From the NCBI RefSeq assembly GCF_001188955.3, contig NZ_JPRF03000065.1, forward strand, positions 288,216 through 352,215: a stretch of 64,000 nt of DNA, read 5' to 3'. Each line of letters begins with the position of its first letter. Position 1 is the stretch's first letter. A model generated the notes under the pieces. It was not told where the DNA came from and did no database searches. It saw only the letters and a list, made by a program, of their open reading frames with translations. Below, piece after piece: positions 51,352-60,836 of the stretch. This DNA comes from Kitasatospora aureofaciens. Lineage in GTDB: Bacteria > Actinomycetota > Actinomycetes > Streptomycetales > Streptomycetaceae. A program made the position numbers and the translations under genes.

Positions 51352-53295
51352 TCAGCCGGCTCCGCCCCCGTCTCCGCCTCCGCTGAGCAACTGCAGGCGC
51401 AGCGCCAACTGCAGCTCCAGCGACCGTTCCGGCTGGTTCCAGTCGCGCCCGAGCAGGGCCTCGACCCGGTCCAGCCGCTGCACCACCGTGTTCACGTGGA
51501 CGTGCAGCTCGTCCTTGGCCCGGGTGAGGCTGCCGCCGCAGTCGAAGTAGGCGCGCAGGGTGCGCACCAGCTCGGTGCCGCGGCGGGCGTCGTAGGCGAG
51601 CAGCGGGCCGAGCGCGGCGCCGACGAAGCCGTCCACGTCGTGGCCGTCGCCGAGCAGCACCCCGAGGAAGCCCAGCGCGCGGGCCGAGGCGCCCTCCCCG
51701 GCGCGGCCGAGCACCCGCAGGGCGCGCACGCAGCGCAGGCCCTCGCCGTACGAGGCGGCCAGCGCGGCCGGGCCTGCGGCGCGTCGGCCGGCGCCGACGG
51801 TGACCGGGAAGCCCGCCAGCCGGGCCAGTCGCTCGGCGGCGTGCCGGGCGGTCGACTCGGCGGTGTGCTCCGGATCGTCGGTGTCGCCCGGCGCGACGGG
51901 CACCAGCAGCACCACCGCCTCGCCGTGCTCGGCGCTGACGCCGCGGGAGCCGAACAGGTAGCGCCGGGCCGCGCCCGCCAGCCGCCCCCGGTCGTCGTCG
52001 TCACGATCGGTGGGTTCCGCGACCAGCACCAGGTGCGGCCGGGCGAGGTCGACCCCGAGCCGGCGGCCGCGGGCGGTGAGCCCGGCCGGGTCGCGTTCGG
52101 GGGCGGTGAGCAGGTCGGTGAGCAGCTCGCCGCGGACCCGGTTCTCGGTCTCCGCGACCGAGCGGCGTAGTAGTAGGAGCAGCGCGGTGACCACGCCGGC
52201 CCGCTCGAACAGCCGCCGGTCGGCGTCGTCGAGGTCGGGCCGGCCGCGCAGCACCAGGGTGCCGAGGGTGTCGTGCCCGGCCAGCACCGCGCACACCCAC
52301 AGCTCGCCGTGCCGTACGGAGCGGCCCTCGGCCCGGGAGGCGGCCGCCGCCCCGGCCAGTTCGGCGGCGGGTGCGGGCCGCCCGGCCAGCGGCTCGCCCT
52401 CGGCGTCCAGGACGGCTATCTCCCCGTCCAGCAGGTGGGCGACGGCGGCGGCCACGTCCGGCACCTCGGCGCCGCGCAGCACCAGGTCGGTGAGCCGGTC
52501 GTGCGCCTGCTCGGCGCGCTGGACGGCGGCCGAGTGGGCCCGGACCAGCTCATTGGCGGTGTTCAGCTCGGCGAGTGCGGCCCGGGTGTCGGCCAGCGAC
52601 TTGGCGGTGTCCAGGGCGATCGCGGCGTGCGCGGCCAGGGTGCAGAGCAGGGCGACCTCGTCGGGGGAGAAGGCGCGCGGGGAGCGGTCGGCGGCGAACA
52701 GGACGCCGATGACCTGCCCGCCGAGCAGCAGCGGCACCCCGATGATCGCGACCAGGCCCTCGTCCAGCACGCCGGCGTCGATCGTGCCGGTGTGGTGGAA
52801 GCGTTCGTCGGTGCGGTAGTCGGGGGTCGCGTACGGGCGGGCGGTCTGGGCGACCAGTCCGCCCAGGCCGTCGCCGAGGCTGAGCCGCAGGGTCTGGAAC
52901 AGGACGGAGACCGAGCCGTCGGTGACCCGCATGTAGGTGTCGCCGGCGGCCTCGTCCGGCAGGGTCAGGTACGCGGTGTCGGTGCCGAGCAGCATCCGGG
53001 CCCGGCGGACGATCGCCTGCAGCACGGTGTCCAGGTCCCGGGATGCGGCGAGGTCCCCGGCGGTGTCGAACAGTGCTGTCAACTCGGCTTCGCGACGCCG
53101 GTGTTGACGCAGGGTGCGGTGGACCCGCAAGGCCTGCCAGGTGGCGTCGTCGATCTCGGCGAGGACGCCGGCCGACGCCCCGCGGCGGCGGGCGTCGGCC
53201 AGCACCTCGGCGAAGTCCTCGGTGGCGGCGCCGGAGGCGAGCAGGTCGAGCAACCGCCGCAGCGCGGGCGCGGCGCTCTCGTCGGGGTGGTTCAT
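51352..53295 (-). CDS. GAF-domain PucR/CdaR-type transcriptional regulator
   Basis: 647 residues. An N-terminal helical part, a GAF domain (about 60-235; ASRDLDTVLQAIVRRARMLLGTDTAYL ... AFSPDEVALLCTLAAHAAIAL), a middle region, and the C-terminal PucR helix-turn-helix (ELVRTLRAYFDCGGSLTRAKDELHVHVNTVVQRLDRVEALLG). Such proteins control catabolic genes. It lies upstream of, and reads in the same direction as, nothing related, but directly follows the MHS transporter and BdhA genes on the same strand, so control of 3-hydroxybutyrate use is likely. Confidence 0.9.
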   Translation of the reverse strand: MNHPDESAAPALRRLLDLLASGAATEDFAEVLADARRRGASAGVLAEIDDATWQALRVHRTLRQHRRREAELTALFDTAGDLAASRDLDTVLQAIVRRARMLLGTDTAYLTLPDEAAGDTYMRVTDGSVSVLFQTLRLSLGDGLGGLVAQTARPYATPDYRTDERFHHTGTIDAGVLDEGLVAIIGVPLLLGGQVIGVLFAADRSPRAFSPDEVALLCTLAAHAAIALDTAKSLADTRAALAELNTANELVRAHSAAVQRAEQAHDRLTDLVLRGAEVPDVAAAVAHLLDGEIAVLDAEGEPLAGRPAPAAELAGAAAASRAEGRSVRHGELWVCAVLAGHDTLGTLVLRGRPDLDDADRRLFERAGVVTALLLLLRRSVAETENRVRGELLTDLLTAPERDPAGLTARGRRLGVDLARPHLVLVAEPTDRDDDDRGRLAGAARRYLFGSRGVSAEHGEAVVLLVPVAPGDTDDPEHTAESTARHAAERLARLAGFPVTVGAGRRAAGPAALAASYGEGLRCVRALRVLGRAGEGASARALGFLGVLLGDGHDVDGFVGAALGPLLAYDARRGTELVRTLRAYFDCGGSLTRAKDELHVHVNTVVQRLDRVEALLGRDWNQPERSLELQLALRLQLLSGGGDGGGAG

Positions 53296-53361
53296 GGCGC
53301 GTGGTTCATGGTGCGGGCCGCCAATCGGCGTCGGTTCCGTCGGTGCCGAGAACTCGCGATG

Positions 53362-54729
53362 CTATCGGCTCGACTCTCGGGCCACAGCGGGCCTTTCGAC
53401 CGTGGCGCCGTCCGCTGCCGGCTTCTCGACCTCGGCGAGGTCCTGCCCCCTGGTCTCCCTCGCGCACAGCACCGCCAGCACGGTGAGCGCCGCCGCGACG
53501 GCCACGTACACCGAGATCGGCGTGGCGCTGCCGTAGTCCTTGAGCAGCGCGGTCGCGATCAGCGGGGCGGGCGCGCCCGCCGCCACGGAGGCGAACTGGG
53601 CCCCTATGGAGGCCCCCGAGTACCGCAGCCTGGTCGCGAACAGCTCGGAGAAGAAGGCCGCCTGCGGAGCGTACATCGCGCTGTGGAACACCAACCCGAC
53701 GCTCACCGCTGCCACCAGGGCCCCGAACGACCTGGTGTCCACCATCCCGAAGAACACGAACGCCCACACCCCGACGCCGGCCGCGCCGACCAGGTACACG
53801 GGCTTTCGCCCGACCCGGTCCGAGAGCGCCCCGAACAGCGGGATCAGCGCGAACTGGATCGCGGAGGCGATGAGTACGGCGTTCAGCGCGCTCTGCTTGT
53901 CGAAGTGCGCGTGGGTGACGGCGTAGGTCAGCACGAAGGTCGTCATCACGTAGTACGAGATGTTCTCCGCCATCCGCGCGCCCATGGCCACCAGCACCTC
54001 CCGCCAGTGGTGCCGCAACACCCCCACCAGCGGGGCCCGTTCGGTCTCGGGCCGGTTCGCCACCGCCTGCCGGAACAGCGGGGACTCCTCCACGGCCAGC
54101 CGGATCCACATTCCGACCCCGACCAGCACCGCCGACAGCAGGAACGGCACCCGCCACCCCCACGCCAGGAACGCGCTCTCCGACTGCACCGCCGTCATCA
54201 GCGACAGCACGCCCGCCGCCAGCAGGTTCCCGGCCGGCGCCCCGCCCTGCGGCCACGAGGCCCAGAACCCCCGCCGCCGCTGGTCCCCGTGCTCCGAGAC
54301 CAGCAGTACCGCGCCTCCCCATTCGCCGCCGAGCGCGAACCCCTGCACCAGCCGCAGTGCCGTCAGCAGCACCGGCGCCGCCACCCCGACCGAGTCGTAC
54401 GTCGGCAGCAGCCCGATCGCCGTGGTCGACCCGCCCATCAGCAGCAGGCTCACCACCAGCAGCTTCTTCCGCCCGATCCGGTCCCCGAAGTGCCCGAACA
54501 CCAGCGCCCCGATCGGCCGCGCCGCGAACCCGATCGCATAGGTCAGGAACGAGAGCAGCGTCCCGGTCAGCGGATCGGTGTTGGGGAAGAACAGCTTCCC
54601 GAACACCAGGGCCGCGGCCGTTCCGTACAAGAAGTAGTCGTACCACTCGATCGTCGTGCCGATCAGGCTCGCAGCCACCACTCTCGGGAGTGAACTGCTC
54701 GCCGCCGAACCACGTGCGGGGGCTTCCAT
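53362..54729 (-). CDS. MHS-family (metabolite:H+ symporter) MFS transporter
   Basis: 455 residues, 12 predicted membrane helices. Signature segments are GTTIEWYDYFLYGTAAALVF, FGHFGDRIGRKK (MFS loop 2-3) and RLVQGFALGGEWGGAVLL. MHS proteins import organic acids or betaines. It sits between the BdhA gene and the PucR-type regulator on the same strand, so uptake of 3-hydroxybutyrate or a similar acid is inferred. Confidence 0.92.
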   Translation of the reverse strand: MEAPARGSAASSSLPRVVAASLIGTTIEWYDYFLYGTAAALVFGKLFFPNTDPLTGTLLSFLTYAIGFAARPIGALVFGHFGDRIGRKKLLVVSLLLMGGSTTAIGLLPTYDSVGVAAPVLLTALRLVQGFALGGEWGGAVLLVSEHGDQRRRGFWASWPQGGAPAGNLLAAGVLSLMTAVQSESAFLAWGWRVPFLLSAVLVGVGMWIRLAVEESPLFRQAVANRPETERAPLVGVLRHHWREVLVAMGARMAENISYYVMTTFVLTYAVTHAHFDKQSALNAVLIASAIQFALIPLFGALSDRVGRKPVYLVGAAGVGVWAFVFFGMVDTRSFGALVAAVSVGLVFHSAMYAPQAAFFSELFATRLRYSGASIGAQFASVAAGAPAPLIATALLKDYGSATPISVYVAVAAALTVLAVLCARETRGQDLAEVEKPAADGATVERPAVARESSR

Positions 54730-54949
54730 GGGTCACCACTTCCAGATCCAGGGGGACGGTGTCGCCACAAGGTAGGAACCCCACGCTCCCGGGACTATGT
54801 GGTTGACCCACGCAGCCCATGGGCCAGATGTGGTCGCCCACCCCATGACCACCCCTGCCCCCTGCTTCCGGCCGGCCCGTCGCGGCTCCGGCTGCGCCGA
54901 AGCCGCGAGCTCCTGTTTCAGGTCGAACGCCCCGAGGAGCGGAACGGGC

Positions 54950-55711
54950 TCAGTGCGCCGTCCAGCCGCCGTCGATGGGGAGGCTGGCGCCGGTGATGTA
55001 GGCGGCGGGCGGGGTGCAGAGCCAGAGGGCGAGTTGGGCGACCTCGGCGGGTTCGATGAGGCGCTTGACGGCGGTGCGGTCGAGCATGATCTGTTCGACG
55101 ACCTCGTCCTCGGGGATGCCGTGGGCCAGGGCCTGGGCGGCGATCTGCTTCTCCACCAAGGGAGTTCGGACGTAGCCCGGGTTGAGGCAGTTGCTGGTCA
55201 CGCCGTAGGGGGCGCCCTCCAGGGCGACGGTCTTGCTGAGCCCTTCCAGGGCGTGCTTGGCGGTGACGTACGCGGACTTGAAGGCGCTGGCGCGCAGGCC
55301 GTGGACCGAGGAGACGTTGACGACCCGGCCCCACCCCCGCCCGTACATGTGCGGGAGCGTGCGGCGCAGGATGCGGAACGGGGCCTCGACCATGACGCGT
55401 TGGATGAGGGTGAAGCGGTCGACCGGGAACTCGTGCACGGGCGCGACGTGTTGGAGGCCGGCGTTGTTGACCACGATGTCGGCGTCGGCCGGCAGGGCGT
55501 CCACGGCCTCGGGATCGGCGAGGTCCGCGACGATCGCGTGCCCGCCGATCCGGTCCGCGAGCTCCCGGGCCGGAACGGCCGCGAGGTCGACGACGTAGAC
55601 CCGGGCGCCGGCCCCGGCGAGGGTTTCGGCGCAGGCTCGGCCGATGCCCGAGGCGGCCCCGGTGACCAGGGCCGTGCGGCCGTCGAGCGGGCGGGCAGTA
55701 GAGGTGTCCAT
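54950..55711 (-). CDS. bdhA: 3-Hydroxybutyrate dehydrogenase
   Basis: 253 residues. SDR with TGAASGIGRA, NNAGLQHVAPV, VNVSSVHGLRASAFKSAYVTAKH (catalytic S, Y, K), and SNCLNPGYVRTPLVEKQI followed by the RTAVKRLIEP segment that is specific for BdhA. It oxidises (R)-3-hydroxybutyrate to acetoacetate with NAD. First gene of the leftward BdhA, transporter, regulator group. Confidence 0.95.
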   Translation of the reverse strand: MDTSTARPLDGRTALVTGAASGIGRACAETLAGAGARVYVVDLAAVPARELADRIGGHAIVADLADPEAVDALPADADIVVNNAGLQHVAPVHEFPVDRFTLIQRVMVEAPFRILRRTLPHMYGRGWGRVVNVSSVHGLRASAFKSAYVTAKHALEGLSKTVALEGAPYGVTSNCLNPGYVRTPLVEKQIAAQALAHGIPEDEVVEQIMLDRTAVKRLIEPAEVAQLALWLCTPPAAYITGASLPIDGGWTAH

Positions 55712-56021
55712 GGCCCAGAACGGTAGGAATCAGGCGACGTGCCTCCCATGTGGCGGACCGACACAGCAGGCCCGCTGACCATGGCGGCAACCACTACGAG
55801 TGTCGATCGACGGTTCGAGGCCGGACAGCCAAACCCATCCTGACCTGGCTTCCCCACAATGGACGCGGTTGCTTCACCCGTTCGGAGGATTGCTCGGTCA
55901 GATCCACCCATAGCGCCCGAATGCTCGCTACATTCACGCCGATTCCCGACAGGGGGCGCCGCCCCGGGCGAGCCGAAGTGCTGGTGGAGCCCGGTGCGAC
56001 GTCCGAGAGGTGTTGACTGAC
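55712..56021. other. 310-bp divergent region between bdhA and the large regulator gene
   Basis: AT-richer than average around 55780-55940, so promoters for both sides are expected. No clear operator or gene was recognised. Confidence 0.45.
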
Positions 56022-57923
56022 ATGCCCCAACGGCCTGCAACCGACAGCCCGGCGTACGGACCGCTCGACCCGCTCGGCCAGCGCCGAGGCCCGGTCGGCC
56101 GGGCCCTTCCGGACGCCCCCGACGCCCTGACCGCCGACACGCTGACCGGCGACACGCTGACCGCTGACACGCTGACCGCCGACGCCCCGACCGCCGACGA
56201 ACTGCGGCTGCCCGCACAGGCCACACCCGCCCGGCACGAAGCCACCGCCGCCCCCGCGACCGGCGGAGGCCACGGCAGTCACACCGGCCACTCCGGCCCG
56301 GCGCCGCAGAACGGCCAGCTCGCCGCCCTGATCGAGGAGGCCGGTTTCTCGCACGCCGGCCTGGCCCGCCGGGTCGACCAGCTCGGCCTGGAGCACGGTC
56401 TCGACCTGCGCTACGACAAGACCTCGGTCACCCGCTGGCTGCGCGGACAGCAGCCCCGCGGCGCCACCCCGGCCCTGATCGCCGAGGTCTTCACCCGCCG
56501 CCTCGGCCGCCGCCTCACCGCCCAGGACCTCGGCCTGGACGCCTGCGCCCCGGTCTACGCGGGCCTGGAGTTCGCCGAGACCCCGCAGGAGGCGGTGGAC
56601 ATCGTGGCGAGCATGTGGCGCAAGGACAACGGCCCGCAGTCCGAGCTGCGCCGGATCGCCTTCACCCCGGCCGGCCTGGTCGTCCCCAGCCGCGACTGGC
56701 TGATCGGCCGCACCGACGAGCGGGTCGCCCGGGACGGCTCCACCCTGGGCCGCCCGGACGCCGCCGGTGCGCTCGGCGCCGCACCCGGGGCACCGCCGCC
56801 CGCCGCCCCGGGCGCGCCCGGCTCACCCGTCCTAAGCCCGGCGCGCACCCAACCCGTCAGCGCCCCGGGAGCCCCGGGCGGCCCCGGCGCCCGCAGCACC
56901 TCCGGCACCACCGGCACCGCCGCCCCCATCGGTCGGGTGCCCACCCAGAGCCGACGCCCGCCCACCGCCGTCGAACCGCCGTACCCCGACCCGACCCGCG
57001 AGGCCCGCCCCGCCCTGCGGGTCGGCCGCGGCGACATCGCCGCCATCCGAGCCGTCGGCGACCTCTTCCGCGCGCTCGACCACGCCTACGGCGGCGGCCA
57101 CGCCCGTCAGGCGCTGGTCCGCTACCTGGAGAGCGAGGCCGAGCCGATGCTGCGCGGCCGCTACGGCGAGCAGATCGGCCGGGCTCTGTTCGGCGCCGTC
57201 GCCGACCTGACCAGGCTGGCCGGCTGGACGTCCTTCGACATCGCCGCGCACGGCCTCGCCCAGCGCTACTTCGTCCAGGCGCTGCGCCTCTCCCAGGCTG
57301 CCGGCGACCGCGCGCTCGGCGGCTACGTCCTGGTGACGATGAGCCAGCAGGCCGTCCACCTGGGCCACGGTCGGGAGGCCGTCCAGCTCGCCCGGGTCGC
57401 CCAGCAGGGCGTCGGCACGGCCGTCCCGCCGGTGGTCCAGTCGCTGATGCACGCCGCCGAGGCGCGCGGGCACGGCCTGCTGGGCGACGTCCGCTCCTGC
57501 ACCACGGCACTGGTACGGGCCGAGCGCTCGCTCGCGGCCTCCCGTACGGGCGACGAACTGCCCGCCTGGGCGCGGTACTTCGACGAGGCCCAGCTCTCGG
57601 ACGAGTTCGCCCACTGCTACCGCGACCTCCAGCAGTGGCGCACCTCCGCGCAGCACGCCGAGAAGTCGCTGCGGCTGCGCTCGCCCGCGTACGCGCGCAG
57701 CCGGATCTTCTGCCGGCTGGTGCTGGCCACCGCCCGGCTCGGCATGGGGGACCTCGACGAGGCCTGCACCATGGCCACCGACGCGCTGCGGGCGGCGGGG
57801 GAGATGCGCTCGGCCCGCTCGCTCGAGTACGTCCGGGACTTCCACCGCCGCCTCACCCCGTACCGGGGCAGCCAGGTGGCCCGAGCCTTCGAGGAGACGG
57901 CCCGCCAGGCGGGGGTGATCTGA
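56022..57923 (+). CDS. Large Streptomyces-type regulator with helix-turn-helix and TPR-like C-terminus (NsdA-like architecture)
   Basis: 633 residues from ATG 56022; GTG 56010 and TTG 56013 are in frame upstream. The N-terminal 100 residues are disordered and hold a five-copy LTADT-type repeat. A XRE-like part follows (LAALIEEAGFSHAGLARRVDQLG ... DKTSVTRWLRGQQPRGATPALIAEVFTRRLGRRL), then a Pro/Ala linker (about 245-325), and a helical TPR-like half (VRYLESEAEPMLRGRYGE to the C-terminus). The architecture resembles NsdA-type regulators of development and antibiotic production. Its target is unknown. Confidence 0.75.
   Translation: MPQRPATDSPAYGPLDPLGQRRGPVGRALPDAPDALTADTLTGDTLTADTLTADAPTADELRLPAQATPARHEATAAPATGGGHGSHTGHSGPAPQNGQLAALIEEAGFSHAGLARRVDQLGLEHGLDLRYDKTSVTRWLRGQQPRGATPALIAEVFTRRLGRRLTAQDLGLDACAPVYAGLEFAETPQEAVDIVASMWRKDNGPQSELRRIAFTPAGLVVPSRDWLIGRTDERVARDGSTLGRPDAAGALGAAPGAPPPAAPGAPGSPVLSPARTQPVSAPGAPGGPGARSTSGTTGTAAPIGRVPTQSRRPPTAVEPPYPDPTREARPALRVGRGDIAAIRAVGDLFRALDHAYGGGHARQALVRYLESEAEPMLRGRYGEQIGRALFGAVADLTRLAGWTSFDIAAHGLAQRYFVQALRLSQAAGDRALGGYVLVTMSQQAVHLGHGREAVQLARVAQQGVGTAVPPVVQSLMHAAEARGHGLLGDVRSCTTALVRAERSLAASRTGDELPAWARYFDEAQLSDEFAHCYRDLQQWRTSAQHAEKSLRLRSPAYARSRIFCRLVLATARLGMGDLDEACTMATDALRAAGEMRSARSLEYVRDFHRRLTPYRGSQVARAFEETARQAGVI
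56127..56201 (+). repeat. Five in-frame 15-bp tandem repeats
   Basis: Units of consensus CTGACCGCCGACACG start at 56127, 56142, 56157, 56172 and 56187 and encode LTADT-like pentapeptides in the disordered N-terminus of the regulator. Confidence 0.85.
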
Positions 57924-58130
57924 ACCGCCCGCCCGGAACGGCCCCAGGGGCGACCGGGCCGGGAGCTCATCAGCTCTCGGCCCGGAGCCTCGCAGCATCG
58001 GAGCCCCAGGGCTTCCGGCCCGGCACACCGTCGGTCTGTCACCCCGGCAGACCGCTCGCGTGCCCGCACCGGCCGGGTCACCGCCCGGAGCACGACAATC
58101 CGGGTCACCGCCCCAGGAAGCCACCGGCGC

Positions 58131-59462
58131 TCAGGCCGCCGCCTCCGCCTCCCGCGAACCGGCCGGCAGGCCCAGGTCGCCCAGCACCGCCTGCGCCGCC
58201 CGCCGCCCGGAGACCAGCGCGCCCTGCACGGTGCTGGTGTCCCGGTGGTCCCCGGCGACGTACAGCCCGGCCAGTACCCGCACCGGGCGGCGGGGGTTGT
58301 GCGGCGGCGGCATCGCGGGCAGCGCGTCCGGGACGTGCCGCACGCTGAGGAACTGCCAGTCCGCCGTCGAGGTGCCGTACAGCTCCGCGAGCCGGGCTCG
58401 AACGGCCGGTTCCAGTCCGGCCGGGCCGCCCGCGTCGAAGGAACGCCGGCCGAGCACGGTGGTGGCGACCAGAGCCTGTCCGGCCGGGGCGTAGGACGGG
58501 TGCAGCTCGCTGAGCACCAGCGAGTGCGAGACCAGCGGCGGGTGCCCGTTCGGCCGGTCGGCGTCGAGCAGCAGCACGGCCTCGTTGAGCGGGGCGCGGT
58601 CGGCGGCGTGGAAGAAGGTGGTGACGGGGTGGAAGGCCGGCAGCCGCAGCCCGGGCAGCAGTTCGGCGGCGGAGCGGGCGTCGGTGGCCACCACCACGGC
58701 CTGGGCGCCGATCCGCCCGTGGGTGAGGGTCTCCACGCCGTCGGCGCCGATCGAGGTGACCTGTACCCCGGTCCGTACGGTGCCGGCGGGCAGCGTGGCG
58801 GCCAGCTGGGCCGGCACGGCCGCGATCCCGTCGGCGGGCAGACAGAGCCGGCCGCGCGCGTACGAGCGCAGCACCAGGTCGGCGACCCGGCTGCTGGTGC
58901 CGAGGGTCGGGTCGCCGAGCAGGGCGCTCAGCAGCGGGCGCAGGAACCCGTCGATGCTGCGCTGGGCGAGTCCGTGGCCGGTCAGCGCGCGGGCGGCGGT
59001 GGTCTCCGGGCGGGCCTGCAGCCGGCCGGCCGGGGTGGTGGCGATCCGGCCGAGCCAGCTGCCGAGGCGGGCCTTGTCCAGCGGGCTGCCGAGCGGGGCC
59101 CGGAGCGCGGCCTGCCGGGCGGCGGTGAGCTGCGGATCCCCGGCGCGGTAGCGGCGGCCGCCGCTGTGCACGAGTACGCCGGGCGCGAGCGGGCGCAGGT
59201 CCAGGCGGTCGAGGTCGAGCGTCCGGCGCAGCTCGGGGAAGGCGGTGTTCAGCAGGTGGCTGCCGTCGTCGAGGCGGAAGCCGTCCACTGAGCGGGTGGC
59301 CATTCGGCCGCCGATCCGGTCGGTGGTCTCCAGGACCTGAACGGTGACGCCGTGGCCGGTGAGTGCGCGGGCGGCGGCCAGGCCCGCGAGTCCGGCGCCG
59401 ACCACGACGACGTCCGGGTCGGACGGTCGGCGGGCGCGGCGGGTGAAGTCGTACGTGGGCAC
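58131..59462 (-). CDS. FAD-dependent amine-oxidase/phytoene-desaturase-like oxidoreductase
   Basis: 443 residues from GTG 59462 (GGGAG 9 nt upstream); a longer frame to 59630 is less likely. VVVVGAGLAGLAAARALTGHG (dinucleotide-binding) with LETTDRIGGRMATR following, VVVATDA in the middle, and the C-terminal FAD motif LYVAGDHRDTSTVQGALVSGRRAA. Related to carotenoid desaturases and flavin amine oxidases. No carotenoid genes are adjacent, so the substrate is open. Confidence 0.88.
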   Translation of the reverse strand: MPTYDFTRRARRPSDPDVVVVGAGLAGLAAARALTGHGVTVQVLETTDRIGGRMATRSVDGFRLDDGSHLLNTAFPELRRTLDLDRLDLRPLAPGVLVHSGGRRYRAGDPQLTAARQAALRAPLGSPLDKARLGSWLGRIATTPAGRLQARPETTAARALTGHGLAQRSIDGFLRPLLSALLGDPTLGTSSRVADLVLRSYARGRLCLPADGIAAVPAQLAATLPAGTVRTGVQVTSIGADGVETLTHGRIGAQAVVVATDARSAAELLPGLRLPAFHPVTTFFHAADRAPLNEAVLLLDADRPNGHPPLVSHSLVLSELHPSYAPAGQALVATTVLGRRSFDAGGPAGLEPAVRARLAELYGTSTADWQFLSVRHVPDALPAMPPPHNPRRPVRVLAGLYVAGDHRDTSTVQGALVSGRRAAQAVLGDLGLPAGSREAEAAA

Positions 59463-59865
59463 TGGGGTGCTCCCTCCCTGGTCCCGGGGCTCCGGCCGAC
59501 GCAGGCAGCGGGGTGCCGGGACACGGTCCGAGGAAGGTGATGCCCAGTCAGTGTGAGCATCAGACAAGTGCGATGAACCGGATGCGGGGGTCGGGAGGGG
59601 TTGTGCGGCACCGGGCGGGGGCGTGGTCACGGACAGTGCGCCGTGGCAGCTGCGTTACCGGGCAGACGGGCGCGCACGGTCACCGGGGGCGTGCGACGCG
59701 CCCGTCGTGTGCTCCCGTGCGCCCCCTCCCGGAGCCCCTCCCGAGTCTCCTCCCACCCCGCTCGGCATATGCCGATGGCCAGGGCGAATGCCGTAGCGGG
59801 ACTACGCAGGACGACGCGGCGCCGCGCCAACGCGCGAGCCCGTCACCGCACCGCGCACGAGCCCG
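59463..59865. other. 403-bp region between the FAD oxidoreductase and the TIGR01777 gene
   Basis: It holds an inverted repeat TGATGC-N13-GCATCA (59538-59562), probably near the promoter of the leftward oxidoreductase, and a 12-bp palindrome CGGCATATGCCG (59763-59774). No gene is supported. Confidence 0.45.
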
Positions 59866-60771
59866 TCACAGTGCCGCCCGCACCGCCGAGTCCAGATCCG
59901 GGTGCGCGAACCGGAAGCCCGCCTCCAGCAGCCGCCGCGGCACCACCCGGTGGCTGCCCACCACCTCGACCGCCAGCTCCCCGAGCACCACCTTGAGCAC
60001 GGCCTCCGGCACCGGGAACGGGGTCGGCCGCCGCAGCGCCCGGCCGATCGCCGCGGTCAGCTCCGCGTTGGTGGCCGGCTCGGGCGCGGTGAGGTTGAAG
60101 GCGCCGGAGAGGTCCTCCCGGTCGATCAGGAACCGCAGCGCGGCGACCTCGTCGGCCAGCGAGATGTAGCTCCAGTACTGCTGACCGCTGCCGAGCCGCC
60201 CGCCCAGACCCAGCTTGAACAGCGGGAACAGCCGGCTGCCGGCCCCGCCCGCGGCGGAGAGCACCATCCCGGTGCGCGGGTGGACGACCCGGATCCCGGC
60301 CCGTTCGGCCGGCCGCGCGGCGGCCTCCCACTCCAGGCAGACCTCGGCCAGGAAGTCGTCGCCGGCGGGGGAGTCCTCGTCGATCACCCGGTCGCCGGTC
60401 TGCCCGTACCAGCCGACCGCTGAGGCGCTGACCAGGACCCGCGGCGGCTCCTTGAGCGCCGCCAGGGCCACCGCCACGGTCTCGGTGCCGTACACCCGGC
60501 TCTCCCGGATGTCCCGCTTGTAGGAGTCCGACCAGCGGCGGTCGCCGACCCCGGCGCCGGCCAGGTGCACCACCGCCTCGACCCCGGCGAGCCCGTCCCG
60601 GTCGACCTCGCCGAGCAGCGGGTTCCAGCCGATCGCGGTGCTGCCGTCGGGCTGCGGTCCCGTCCTGGAGCGGTGCCGGACCAGCCGGACCACCTGGTGG
60701 CCGTCCGCCAGCAGGGAGCGGACGAGCGCCGAACCGATCAATCCCGTGGAGCCTGTGACAGCGATGCGCAT
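59866..60771 (-). CDS. TIGR01777/YfcH-family NAD(P)-dependent epimerase-like protein
   Basis: 301 residues from ATG 60771. Extended-SDR cofactor loop TGSTGLIGSALV (6-17), VVHLAGAGVGDRRW, SASAVGWYG and a C-terminal DUF1731-type segment (VVGSHRVVPRRLLEAGFRFAHPDL). The family is widespread; its substrate is unknown. The start is 6 nt from a GAGGAT hexamer, possibly a leaderless -10 rather than a ribosome site. Divergent from the GNAT gene. Confidence 0.9.
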   Translation of the reverse strand: MRIAVTGSTGLIGSALVRSLLADGHQVVRLVRHRSRTGPQPDGSTAIGWNPLLGEVDRDGLAGVEAVVHLAGAGVGDRRWSDSYKRDIRESRVYGTETVAVALAALKEPPRVLVSASAVGWYGQTGDRVIDEDSPAGDDFLAEVCLEWEAAARPAERAGIRVVHPRTGMVLSAAGGAGSRLFPLFKLGLGGRLGSGQQYWSYISLADEVAALRFLIDREDLSGAFNLTAPEPATNAELTAAIGRALRRPTPFPVPEAVLKVVLGELAVEVVGSHRVVPRRLLEAGFRFAHPDLDSAVRAAL

Positions 60772-60836
60772 GGGCCCATCCTCGCAGTTCTTATCACCTG
60801 TCACCTTTCGCACGCGCCCCATTAGCATCACGCGGC

